Source of the DNA: Variovorax sp. OV700
Lineage (GTDB): Bacteria > Pseudomonadota > Gammaproteobacteria > Burkholderiales > Burkholderiaceae_C
DNA length: 64,000 bases
Direction: 5' to 3'
Assembly: GCF_900099805.1 (NCBI RefSeq)
Contig: NZ_FNDR01000015.1
Location: 100,437-164,436, forward strand
Shown: positions 22,941-30,369 of the stretch, piece after piece
Position numbering within the stretch: position 1 is the first letter of the stretch
How the letters are laid out: the number at the start of each line of letters is the position of its first letter
Position numbers and translations under genes: made by a program
The notes under the pieces: generated by a model
The model's input: only the letters and a program-made list of their open reading frames with translations
Told to the model about the DNA's origin: nothing
Database searches by the model: none

Positions 22941-24046
22941 CGTGAAGCGACCGACTGGCCCACCTTCGGCTGTCCCTTGGCGTCGTAGGCCGTCCAGTAG
23001 TTGTCCAGCCCTTGCTTCTTCAGTGCGTTCTTAAGGTAGCGCGTGTCGAACCAGTCGTCGACCGACACCTCGCGGCGGATCAGCTTGAGCTTGAGCGCGT
23101 CGGCCACCACGGCCTTGTAGCGCCCGATGATGAAGTCGTCGGCCAGCGGCGAGTTGCGCACCGCGAGTTGCTGCTGGTCGAACTCCGCCGCCCAGGACGC
23201 GACCGGCGTGCCGCTGCGCGCCCAGATGCGGAAGAGCTCATCGCGGTTCTTCTCGTCCGACGACCAGCGCGCCGCCCGCACGAACACGTCGACCACGCGC
23301 TGCACCTCGGCCGGGTTGGCCTGCTCGAAGTCTGCGCGCACCAGAAGCGAGGCCTGGCGTGTGAAGGCCGGATCCTGTCCCTGCGTGGAATACACGACTT
23401 TGGCCAGGCCCTGGTCGCGCACCTTGAACCACTCGTAGCCACCGAAGGCCGCATCCACGCCGTTCGACACCAGTGCGGCCTGCGCGCTGCCGGTGTCGAG
23501 GTTCACGCCCTTGATGTCGCGCTCGGCCAGTCCGTTGGCGGCCAGCACGTTGATGGCCACGAGGTGGCCGTTGGTGCCCCGGAAGATCGAGACCGTGCGG
23601 TCCTTCAGGTCCTTGATCGAGCGGATGTCGGACTTGGGCGGCGCCACCAGGTACAGGTTGTTGCGCGCGCCGCTCGCCAGCAGCAGCTTGGTCTTCAGGC
23701 CGTTGGAGCGTCCGACGATCGAGGGCAGATCGCCCTGGTAGGCGAAGTCGATGTGCTTGTTCGACAGCGCCTCGTTCACCGCCGGCCCGGCGCCCTTGAA
23801 GAACAGCCATTCGACCTTGATGCCCGTCGCCTTGAACTCGTCCTCCAGCCAGTTGTTGACGCGTGCGACGCCGCCCGGCGAGCCGCCCCAGGTGACTGGA
23901 TCGCCGCCGCCCGCGGTCGCAACGCCGATGCGGATGGTGTCCGGGGCCGCCTGTGCAGGCAACGCACCGGCCATCAGCGCGAGAAGGCCAAGCGGTGCCG
24001 CCCAACGGCGCAGGCGAGCGAGCAGGGGGCGTGCCGTGCCGTTCAC
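22937..24046 (-). CDS. Aliphatic sulfonate-type ABC substrate-binding protein
   Basis: A 369-residue receptor with a Sec signal peptide (hydrophobic core about residues 16-31, cleavage after PAQAA) and a SsuA-like mature domain: IRIGVATAGGGDPV, KATGIKVEWLFFKGAGPAV (about 72-90) and KHIDFAYQGDLPSIVGR (about 98-114), where the DFAYQGD step is typical of sulfonate receptors. It lies between the amidohydrolase and the two permeases with 4-bp overlaps at both ends. The ligand is unidentified. Confidence 0.9.
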   Translation of the reverse strand: MNGTARPLLARLRRWAAPLGLLALMAGALPAQAAPDTIRIGVATAGGGDPVTWGGSPGGVARVNNWLEDEFKATGIKVEWLFFKGAGPAVNEALSNKHIDFAYQGDLPSIVGRSNGLKTKLLLASGARNNLYLVAPPKSDIRSIKDLKDRTVSIFRGTNGHLVAINVLAANGLAERDIKGVNLDTGSAQAALVSNGVDAAFGGYEWFKVRDQGLAKVVYSTQGQDPAFTRQASLLVRADFEQANPAEVQRVVDVFVRAARWSSDEKNRDELFRIWARSGTPVASWAAEFDQQQLAVRNSPLADDFIIGRYKAVVADALKLKLIRREVSVDDWFDTRYLKNALKKQGLDNYWTAYDAKGQPKVGQSVASR

Positions 24047-25560
24047 TTCGCGCCTTTCAGGCCGAGCTTGCGCCCGACTTCGGTGCCTTCGAAGAAGCGC
24101 GGATTGGCTTCGGTGTAGAAGCGGTGCGGGTTGTCGAAGACAAAGGCCTTGAAGTCCGCGGCCGAGATCAAGCCCTGCTGCACCAGGTCCCAGGTTTCTG
24201 CCAGCGGCTCGGTGAACTCGGGCACGTCCCAGTGGCCCACGTCGGACGACCAGATCGCGTTGATCTTCGTGCCCAGCGGATTCACCTTGGTGTTGAAGGC
24301 CGCGGCCACCGTGCGGTCGTCGGCCTCGGAGCCGAAGTAGAAGTTGTTGACCCAGCGGTCGCGGATGTCCTCGACCTTCTCGATGCCGGCGAGCGCGAAG
24401 TCGTCGATCTCCGATTCATTCGGCTCGCGGCTGTGCGGCAGCGCCGAAATGCCGAGGCTGTCGCGCAGCAGCTTCGACTTGTCGAGCGTGCGGCCCTTGA
24501 GCAAGTTGGCGCCGTAGCGTTCGAACAGCGAGGCGAGCAGCTCGACGTCGGCTTCCGCGGGATCGTAGTTGCGCACCGCCTTCTTGTTGCGCTTTTCCCA
24601 GCGGTCCACGAGGTGCGTGTAGACGTGCGCGCCCCAGTCGGCCCCGCCTTCGAGCAGGCCCACGCGCAGGCCCGGAAAGCGCCGCGTGACGCCGCCAAAA
24701 AACAGCGCCTTGGCAAAGGCCTGCGAGCCATCGGCGAAGTGGCCGATGTGGTTGTTCATGTAGTTGCTGATCGACTGCCGGCCCGTCCATCCCTGGCTGC
24801 CGTAGTGCGTGGTGACGGGCACGCCGAGCTCCACCACCTTGGCCCAGAAGGGGTCGTAGTCGTGCTCGCTGTCGATGCCGTAGAAGTCGATGTAGCCGGT
24901 CTGCTTCGCGATCTCCGGGTGCTCCTTCGCCGGATATTTCTCGGCGATGGCGCGGATCGGACGACGCACTCCTCCCGCGATGTTGATCACCTTCAGGCCG
25001 AGCGTCTTGACCGCGAATTCCAGTTCCTCGATGCCTTCCTGCGGCGTGTGCAGCGGGATGCCCGCCACCGGCGTCAGGCGGTCGGCGTACGGTCGGTACT
25101 GGTCAGCATGGAAGTGGTTGATCGCGCGGTGCAGCGGCTGGCGGTATTCGCTGCCGGCCGCGGCCGGCGAGAGCACGTCGTTGGGAAACAGGATCGAGTA
25201 GTCCGAGCCTTGCTCGCCCAGGCGCTCGTAGAGCAGCGCGGGCAATGTATAGGTAGCCAGGTCGTAGGTGTTGCGCGTCACGCGGGCCCACCACGGCGCG
25301 CGCAGCGTGCGGTGGAACTGGCGTTCCTCGGGCGTCTGCTGGTACCAGTCCTTGCCGCCGCCGTTGCGCGTGACGAAGCGCCCGCCCAGGGCCTTGCGCA
25401 GCGCGTCGACCAGCTTGTTGCCGCCGTACTGCGCCACGTAATCCTCGAGCACGGGAGCGTAGTCGTTGACGTGGACATCCGTGTCGATCACGGGATGGTC
25501 GAGGCCGGCTTTCACGGCGGCGGAGCGCGATGCGTGCACGCGGTTCAAACGATCGTTCAT
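24043..25560 (-). CDS. Metal-dependent amidohydrolase (amidohydrolase-2 / ACMSD-like family)
   Basis: The 505-residue protein is the first gene of the organosulfur operon. Metal-site features are visible: DTDVHVN at about 23-29 (D-x-H), VTTHYGSQGW at about 248-257, GLLEGGADWGAHVYTHL at about 298-314, and SSDVGHWDVPE near 459-469 with the late aspartate. The family includes decarboxylases and C-N or ester hydrolases with one metal ion. It could process the carbon skeleton released after desulfurisation, but the reaction is unknown. Its stop overlaps the receptor start by 4 bp, so it is firmly tied to the importer. Confidence 0.85.
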   Translation of the reverse strand: MNDRLNRVHASRSAAVKAGLDHPVIDTDVHVNDYAPVLEDYVAQYGGNKLVDALRKALGGRFVTRNGGGKDWYQQTPEERQFHRTLRAPWWARVTRNTYDLATYTLPALLYERLGEQGSDYSILFPNDVLSPAAAGSEYRQPLHRAINHFHADQYRPYADRLTPVAGIPLHTPQEGIEELEFAVKTLGLKVINIAGGVRRPIRAIAEKYPAKEHPEIAKQTGYIDFYGIDSEHDYDPFWAKVVELGVPVTTHYGSQGWTGRQSISNYMNNHIGHFADGSQAFAKALFFGGVTRRFPGLRVGLLEGGADWGAHVYTHLVDRWEKRNKKAVRNYDPAEADVELLASLFERYGANLLKGRTLDKSKLLRDSLGISALPHSREPNESEIDDFALAGIEKVEDIRDRWVNNFYFGSEADDRTVAAAFNTKVNPLGTKINAIWSSDVGHWDVPEFTEPLAETWDLVQQGLISAADFKAFVFDNPHRFYTEANPRFFEGTEVGRKLGLKGAK

Positions 25561-25708
25561 CTGCGGGTTCCTTGGAGGGGAAGGGGACGCCGCAGGCTAC
25601 GCGCGGGCTGCGCGCTCGGCAAAGAAGGCTTTCGGAATTGCATAGCCGGCGGGCGCATAAGGGGCGGCCGCACGGCCCTTGGCTCTTCGATCGCCCGCGG
25701 GCGAGGAC
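25561..25708. promoter_or_regulatory. Upstream region of the second organosulfur operon
   Basis: About 150 bp with no intact gene. Read on the minus strand it contains TTATGCG (complement at 25655-25660 and one base beyond) and a second TATGC element (25640-25644), 10 bp apart. The first resembles the arms of the inverted repeat before msuE. A purine-rich AAGGAACC Shine-Dalgarno-like stretch precedes the amidohydrolase ATG (complement of ggttccttgg near 25566). Control by a common sulfur-limitation regulator is a hypothesis. Confidence 0.4.
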
Positions 25709-25941
25709 TGGCTATCGGCTATCGGGTCGGCCTGGTTGCGCCTGTGCTCGCGCTGCTGCTGGTGCCGCTAACCCTTGGCGTGCATGCGCCATGGCTCGCG
25801 GACGCCGCGTCGTTTCAGAGTGAGCTGAATCATTGCTTGGCCAACCTTGCGTTCATCGGTGGCTTGTTGTGCACCGCGGTCGCGCCGGTCGGCAGATTTT
25901 CCATCGATGCGCACCGACGCATCGGCGCGAACAGGAGATAG
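25709..25941 (+). pseudogene. DoxX-family membrane protein, 3' remnant
   Basis: The last ~78 codons before the TAG at 25939-25941 read as the C-terminal half of a DoxX protein: GLAIGYRVGLVAPVLALLL, then NLAFIGGLLCTAVAPVGRFSID, matching the usual GY-x-(R/K)...NLA-x-GGLLL...GRYSLD pattern of the family. No start codon or N-terminal half is present; upstream DNA is the promoter of the divergent amidohydrolase operon. The fragment is followed after 3 bp by a hydrolase that has lost its own 3' half. Confidence 0.72.
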
Positions 25942-25944
25942 GAC

Positions 25945-26670
25945 ATGGGTAGCGGAAGTAGCGGCAATAGAGGCGGTTCTCGCAAGAAAGCGCTGATCGG
26001 CGCATTCCTCGCGCTCGGTGCTTTGACCGCAAGTGGTGTGAACGCGCAGATCATCTCTGGCGGCAACGAGACAAAACAGTTGTCGATCGCGTCTGTCGAT
26101 GGCGCGGCCGGCGAGACGAAGCATCGGCAGGCCTTCGTGAACGGGGTGCGACTGCACTACTTGTATGCCGGCAAAGGACCGGCGGTCGTCCTTCTGCACG
26201 GCTGGGCCAACACCGCCCATGCCTGGCACCATGTGATTCCTGCGCTCGCCTCCCGATACACCGTGATCGCACCCGATCTGCGCGGCATGGGCGACTCCTC
26301 GAAGCCCTTGACGGGCTACGACCGGGAGACCGTGGCCAAGGACATCCTCGACCTGCTGGATCAACTCGGGGTCGAGCGTGCGCTCGTCGTTGGCCATGAC
26401 CTCGGTGCGCGCGTCGGGTTCGAGCTGGCCGCACACCATCCCGAGCGGGTGAGCAAGCTCGTGGTGCTGGACGGGGTGGTTCCAGGAAGGGCTCGTCGTG
26501 CCCAAGGATATGCAACGTGTTGTGAGTCTTTCGGCCGAGTAGCTGCTTCAGACGGATGGCAGAAGGCTCGAGGCGGAGGAGACCGGTGCTTTCTCCTGGT
26601 CGAGGAGCAGGAAAGGCTGGCGCGGCTCACGCCCCGACGTGCTAACCCATCATCGCCGCAGCTGCCTTGA
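25945..26670 (+). pseudogene. Alpha/beta hydrolase (epoxide hydrolase/dehalogenase-like), 3'-truncated
   Basis: Residues 1-35 form a signal peptide (KKALIGAFLALGALTASG). Residues 50-178 are a good N-terminal alpha/beta-hydrolase half: oxyanion motif LLHGWANTAHAW (about 80-91), DLRGMGDSSKP (about 111-121) and the nucleophile elbow GHDLG at about 150-154 with Asp as nucleophile. After VVLDGVVPG the frame continues for about 60 residues of low-quality sequence with no cap domain and no catalytic histidine, then overlaps the 3' end of the iorA gene. Intact relatives have about 300-330 residues, so the C-terminal half has been lost by deletion. The start is good (AGGAGATAGGACATG). Confidence 0.75.
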
Positions 26671-27100
26671 TGGCTTCGCGGATGCGGCCGTAGGTGCCGC
26701 AGCGGCACACGTTCTCGATGGCATCGATGTCGGCGTCCGTGGGATTGCGGGTGCGCCGCAACAGATCGACTGCCGCCATGATCTGTCCTGGTTGGCAGAA
26801 GCCGCATTGCGGCACGTCGAGGTTCATCCAGGCCTGCTGTACCGGATGCAGCGTGGTTCCGTTGGCCAGACCTTCGATGGTCGTCACCTGCCGGCCACGC
26901 ACGTCGGCCACCCGTGTCGAGCAGGCGGTGACCGCCTTGCCGTCCACATGACAGGTGCAGGCCTTGCACACGTTGATGCCGCAGCCGTACTTCGGGCCAG
27001 TGATGCCGAGCTTGTCGCGCAGCACCCACAGCAACGCCATGTCGTCGGGTGCCTCGACGTCGACGTTGCCGCCGTTCACCTTGAAAGATTGCACAGGCAT
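26642..27100 (-). CDS. iorA: Isoquinoline 1-oxidoreductase-type 2Fe-2S subunit
   Basis: The 152-residue protein has the two [2Fe-2S] clusters of molybdenum hydroxylase small subunits: C40, C45, C48, C60 (plant-type N-terminal domain) and C99, C102, C132, C134 (the CGFCQPGQ and CRCGTY motifs of the alpha-helical domain). It carries electrons from the molybdenum subunit encoded 11 bp upstream. It lacks a signal peptide, as is usual; it would be co-exported with its TAT-signal partner. No separate FAD subunit is present, consistent with the two-subunit IorAB class, which passes electrons to a cytochrome or quinone. Confidence 0.92.
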   Translation of the reverse strand: MPVQSFKVNGGNVDVEAPDDMALLWVLRDKLGITGPKYGCGINVCKACTCHVDGKAVTACSTRVADVRGRQVTTIEGLANGTTLHPVQQAWMNLDVPQCGFCQPGQIMAAVDLLRRTRNPTDADIDAIENVCRCGTYGRIREAIKAAAAMMG

Positions 27101-27111
27101 GATGGAGCTCC

Positions 27112-29304
27112 TCAGGTGCGGACCGGCACGGTGACCGGCGTGGGCAGCTTGCCCGGGGGGATGGGGGTGAAATCGACGGGAAAGTTCAGCGGAAAACTTC
27201 GCGGCTTCTTGCCGGTTGCGCGTGCATAGGCATTGGCGATTGCGCCCGAGCTGGCCGACAAGCCGACTTCGCCCAGACCGCCAATGGCCTCGCCACTGCT
27301 GGGCGGCATGATGATGACCTTGACGTCCTTCGGGTAGTTCTTCATTCGCGCAAAGTGGTACTGCGAGTAGCTGCCTTCCAGCGGCAAGCCGTTCTGAATG
27401 TGCAGGCCGGCCGTCAGCACGATGGAGATCGATTCGCACAAGCCGCCCTGCATCTGCGCCTCGATGCCCGAGGGGTTGATGGGCGTGCCGACATCGATCG
27501 CGATGGTGGCGCGCGTCACCTTGAGGTCGGTCGGCACCCGCGCGTCGATCTCGACGATACAGGCCGTGAAAGACTTCGACTCCTGGTGCACACCCACGCC
27601 CTGCGCAAAGCCCGCCGGCATGGCCTTGCCCCATTGCGCAGCCGCAGCTACCGCCTTGAGCACCGCGCGTGCGCGCGGCAGGCGCAAGTATTCAAGACGG
27701 AAGGCGACCGGATCCTTGCTCAACGCCCGGGCCATCTCGTCGACCAGGATCTCTTCCACCAGGCGCGAAGGCTGGATGTGCACCGAACGGTAGGAGCAGG
27801 TGTTGATGTCCATTGCCACTGGCGTCAGCAGCTTGGTGGTGACGCCGAAGTTGTACGGCGAGCTGACCATGGTCTTGAACATGGTCTGCTCGACGGCGAA
27901 GTTGCCTACCGTCTGCGGAAAGCCATTGGGCAGCGCGATGGCCGCGGCTCCCAGCATCTCGCCGAAGCCATGGCGCGTATCGAGCCGCACGCCGGCGATG
28001 CGCTGCTCGAAAGAGATGACCTGGCCCAGCAGCATCGTCGCGCGCGCCCGATGAAACATGGGCGGGCGCACGCGGCCATGGCGCATGTCGTCGGTGCGGT
28101 GGTACATCAGGCGGCAGGGGCGGCCCAGCGCCTTGGAGATCTGTACCGCTTGCAGCGTCGCGTCCCAGAACAGCCGGCGCCCGAAGGAGCCACCCGAGGG
28201 CACAGCATGCACCTTGACCTTGTCTAGCGGCAAGCCCAGATCGGCTGCCACCGCTTGCTGCGTGACGATCGGGCTCTGCAGGCCGGACCAGATCTCGGCC
28301 CGGTCGGCGCGCACATCGGCGATGGCGCATTCTGTTTCCATCGGGCAATGCGAGACCGCCGCGAACTCGAACTCGCCCTCGACGGTCAAAGCGCCCAGCG
28401 GCGGCAGCAGGAAGGGCAGCAGCGCGGATTTCAGCTTCTGCTGGATGCTGGCGTTGGACTCGCCGGCGACCGCGCCTGCGGTCCAGGTGACGTCGAGCGC
28501 ATTCACCGCGGCCCAGGCCTGCCCGAATGTCTCGGCCATCACCGCCACGCCGGGCGGCGTGGGCACGATGCCGTTCGTGGCGGGAATCGGCGCGATGCCC
28601 AGAACGCCCGGCATGCCCATCACCGCGGTCGTGTTGTTGATACGTACGAACTGGCCGTTGATGGTCGGTGGCCGGCACACCATGGTGGGCTTCGCGTCGG
28701 GCACGGCTTGGTCGAGCGTGAACTTCTTGCGTCCGGTCACGATGTCCAGCGCGTCGAGCCGCGTCACGCGCTGGCCGACCACCGCGCTTCCGGAGCCCGA
28801 GGGCTGCCCACCCAAACCGCCGAGCAGCGGCATGCCCGCATGCAGCGACCGCACGCTCGACGAGCCGCCGGTGAGTTGGTTGTAGAACAGCTCGGGGCTG
28901 GCGTCGGCGGAGCCGACCTCGATCGCGTTCAGCGGCAGCCCCAGCTTGTCCGCCAGCATCATGGCGGCGGCGGTCGCGATGCCCTGGCCCGATTCGAAGC
29001 GCGGTAGCTCCAGACGGACGCGGCCGTTCCCGATGTTGCTGACCTTGACCAGCGGCATGGTCGGCAGTGCGGTCACCGTCACTGCATCGCCGATGTCGAG
29101 CTGGTCGGTCGTGTCGGGTGGCGTCATCGGCAGTATCGCGGCGTGGGCGGACGACGGGGCAGCCAGCCCGCCGAGTCCGGCGGCGGCCGACAGCAGAGGC
29201 GCTGAAGCCGCGTAGCCCAGCAGATTGCGCCTGCGCATGCCCGGCGATTCGTCATCGTGATGCGGTGCACTCGTGGGGCCCGCGTCGGATTCCGGATGTT
29301 CCAT
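27112..29304 (-). CDS. iorB: Isoquinoline 1-oxidoreductase-type molybdopterin subunit, TAT-exported
   Basis: The 730-residue protein has an RRRNLLGYAASAPLL twin-arginine signal (about 24-38) and aldehyde dehydrogenase/xanthine dehydrogenase-type molybdenum domains: GSGSAVVGQRVTRLD near 170, GGSFGRRLFWDATLQA near 370 (molybdenum cofactor contact GGSFGRR), and near the C-terminus SGEAIGGLGEVGLSAS with the catalytic glutamate in GEVG. It hydroxylates an N-heterocycle or oxidises an aldehyde in the periplasm. Length fits IorB. With iorA it forms one transcript divergent from the Crp/Fnr gene. The substrate is not defined by sequence; isoquinoline is only the family name. Confidence 0.9.
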   Translation of the reverse strand: MEHPESDAGPTSAPHHDDESPGMRRRNLLGYAASAPLLSAAAGLGGLAAPSSAHAAILPMTPPDTTDQLDIGDAVTVTALPTMPLVKVSNIGNGRVRLELPRFESGQGIATAAAMMLADKLGLPLNAIEVGSADASPELFYNQLTGGSSSVRSLHAGMPLLGGLGGQPSGSGSAVVGQRVTRLDALDIVTGRKKFTLDQAVPDAKPTMVCRPPTINGQFVRINNTTAVMGMPGVLGIAPIPATNGIVPTPPGVAVMAETFGQAWAAVNALDVTWTAGAVAGESNASIQQKLKSALLPFLLPPLGALTVEGEFEFAAVSHCPMETECAIADVRADRAEIWSGLQSPIVTQQAVAADLGLPLDKVKVHAVPSGGSFGRRLFWDATLQAVQISKALGRPCRLMYHRTDDMRHGRVRPPMFHRARATMLLGQVISFEQRIAGVRLDTRHGFGEMLGAAAIALPNGFPQTVGNFAVEQTMFKTMVSSPYNFGVTTKLLTPVAMDINTCSYRSVHIQPSRLVEEILVDEMARALSKDPVAFRLEYLRLPRARAVLKAVAAAAQWGKAMPAGFAQGVGVHQESKSFTACIVEIDARVPTDLKVTRATIAIDVGTPINPSGIEAQMQGGLCESISIVLTAGLHIQNGLPLEGSYSQYHFARMKNYPKDVKVIIMPPSSGEAIGGLGEVGLSASSGAIANAYARATGKKPRSFPLNFPVDFTPIPPGKLPTPVTVPVRT

Positions 29305-29367
29305 CCTTGTCTCCTGTCTTCTGGTTGTGGCGAACAGGAGTCAATATGTCATGATCGCGGCGCCAAA

Positions 29368-29387
29368 AATGTCGTTTCAGAGACATT
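29368..29387. promoter_or_regulatory. Palindromic candidate operator between iorB and the Crp/Fnr gene
   Basis: A perfect 6-bp inverted repeat, AATGTC-gtttcaga-GACATT, lies midway in the 167-bp intergenic gap. The TGTC-N8-GACA core has the size and symmetry of a Crp/Fnr dimer site but differs from the FNR consensus TTGAT-N4-ATCAA and the CRP consensus TGTGA-N6-TCACA. An extra ATGTCAT half-site is at 29345-29351. Binding by the divergently encoded regulator is inferred. Confidence 0.5.
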
Positions 29388-29471
29388 ACTTACGGGCGTG
29401 CTCGCCGGCCTCCATGAAGGCCCGGCGCGCACAGAGGAGCGAGCAACCAACATGCGAGTGGGGAAGCGCGT

Positions 29472-30194
29472 ATGCCGTCGAAGGCCATGGAGAGCATGCT
29501 CCGCGAGAGCTTATGGGCGCAGACCCTGACGGCCGAGGAGCTCGACCGCGTGGTGCGCGAATCGCACGAGCGCGAGGTGCCGGTCGGCGGCTTCGTCATG
29601 CGCCAGGGCGGGCCGGCCGATCTCTGGTTCGGCATCATCGAAGGCCTCGTGAAGATGTCGGTCTCGCAGGCGGATGGCCGCGTCTCCACTTTCACGGGCG
29701 TGACCTCCGGCGGCTGGGCCGGCGAAGGCTCGCTGCTGAATCCCGGCCCGTGGCGGTACGACGGCGTGGCCATGCGCCCGACGCGCGTGGCCTGCGTACC
29801 GCGCCACACCTTCGAGCGCCTGGTGTCGACGAACCTCGATTTCAATCGGTTCCTGCTGTCGCACATCAACGCTCGCCTGAGCCTGTTCATCGGGCTCATG
29901 GAGTTCGACCGCTTGCTGGGCCCCGACGCGCGTGTCGCCCGCTGCCTGGCCAGTCTGTTCGACCCGATTCTTTACCCGCAGGCGAACAGCTTCGTGCGCC
30001 TGAACCAGGATGAGATCGGGCTCTTGTCGGCCGTCTCTCGCCAGCGCGCCAACAGGGCGCTGCATGAACTCGAGCGCGCAGGCTTGCTGCGGGTGGAGCA
30101 TGGCGGCGTCGAGGTGATCGACCTTGGAGGCCTGCGCAGCTACCTTGGGGAAGAAGGAGCCAGGAAGCTTGCCAGGGTTTACTCCAACAGATGA
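29472..30194 (+). CDS. Crp/Fnr-family transcriptional regulator
   Basis: The 240-residue protein has an N-terminal cyclic nucleotide-binding-like beta-roll (VPVGGFVMRQGGPADLWFGIIEG, residues about 36-58; GEGSLL near 85) and a C-terminal winged helix (about 170-235; LNQDEIGLLSAVSRQRANRALHELERAGLL, given in part). The beta-roll does not show the four cysteines of FNR, so it is not an iron-sulfur oxygen sensor of that type. It is divergent from iorBA and probably controls that operon through the palindrome between them. The next start downstream, 175 bp on, belongs to a separate transcription unit. Confidence 0.9.
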   Translation: MPSKAMESMLRESLWAQTLTAEELDRVVRESHEREVPVGGFVMRQGGPADLWFGIIEGLVKMSVSQADGRVSTFTGVTSGGWAGEGSLLNPGPWRYDGVAMRPTRVACVPRHTFERLVSTNLDFNRFLLSHINARLSLFIGLMEFDRLLGPDARVARCLASLFDPILYPQANSFVRLNQDEIGLLSAVSRQRANRALHELERAGLLRVEHGGVEVIDLGGLRSYLGEEGARKLARVYSNR

Positions 30195-30208
30195 GTTTCA
30201 AATTTCCA

Positions 30209-30237
30209 TTGACATGATCCGATCATCTTCTTAACCT
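30209..30237 (+). promoter_or_regulatory. Sigma-70-type promoter of the amide operon
   Basis: A perfect -35 hexamer TTGACA (30209-30214) is followed after 17 bp by TAACCT (30232-30237), which keeps the T1, A2 and T6 positions of the -10 consensus. Transcription would start near 30244, giving a leader of roughly 125 nt ahead of the nitrilase start at 30370. The leader holds two small hairpins and a terminator. Confidence 0.6.
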
Positions 30238-30277
30238 TCAGCCTCACGACAGCAACCGGTTAGGTTAGTTTGCCGTC

Positions 30278-30318
30278 GGGCAGCAACAGCGCTGCTTCAC
30301 ATACCGGCTATTGAAGCC
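30278..30318 (+). promoter_or_regulatory. Candidate ANTAR-binding hairpin pair in the leader RNA
   Basis: Hairpin 1 (30278-30297): a 5-bp stem GCAGC/GCTGC, extended by two G-U pairs, with a six-base loop AACAGC. Hairpin 2 (30306-30318): stem GGCT/AGCC with loop ATTGA (A at position 1, G at position 4). ANTAR proteins bind two neighbouring small hairpins with hexanucleotide loops bearing A1 and G4. Hairpin 1 has the six-base loop and A1 but not G4; hairpin 2 has A1 and G4 but a five-base loop. Hairpin 2 uses five bases of the terminator's 5' arm (30314-30318), so the two structures exclude each other, as required for antitermination. Confidence 0.5.
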
Positions 30319-30360
30319 CTCGATTTACGCGAAAGCGTCGTCGAGGGCTTTTTCGTTTTT
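30314..30360 (+). terminator. Intrinsic terminator / attenuator before the nitrilase gene
   Basis: The 10-bp perfect stem AAGCCCTCGA (30314-30323) / TCGAGGGCTT (30341-30350) encloses a second hairpin ACGC-GAAA-GCGT (30327-30338) and ends in TTTTTCGTTTTT. It lies only 9 bp before the nitrilase ATG and just upstream of its GGAG ribosome binding site, downstream of a promoter, so it is better read as an attenuator of this operon than as the terminator of the Crp/Fnr gene, although it could also serve the latter. Confidence 0.8.
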
Positions 30361-30369
30361 GGAGCTCAG

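Noticed and set aside
26488..26641. A separate small gene after the truncated hydrolase
   Set aside because: Short frames here have no ribosome binding site and no similarity that I can recognise; the stretch fits leftover DNA at a deletion junction.
30241..30369. A guanidine or other ykkC-type riboswitch in the amide operon leader
   Set aside because: The paired ACGR loops of mini-ykkC and the conserved core of other ykkC classes were not found; an ANTAR-type attenuator fits the hairpins and the encoded regulator better.
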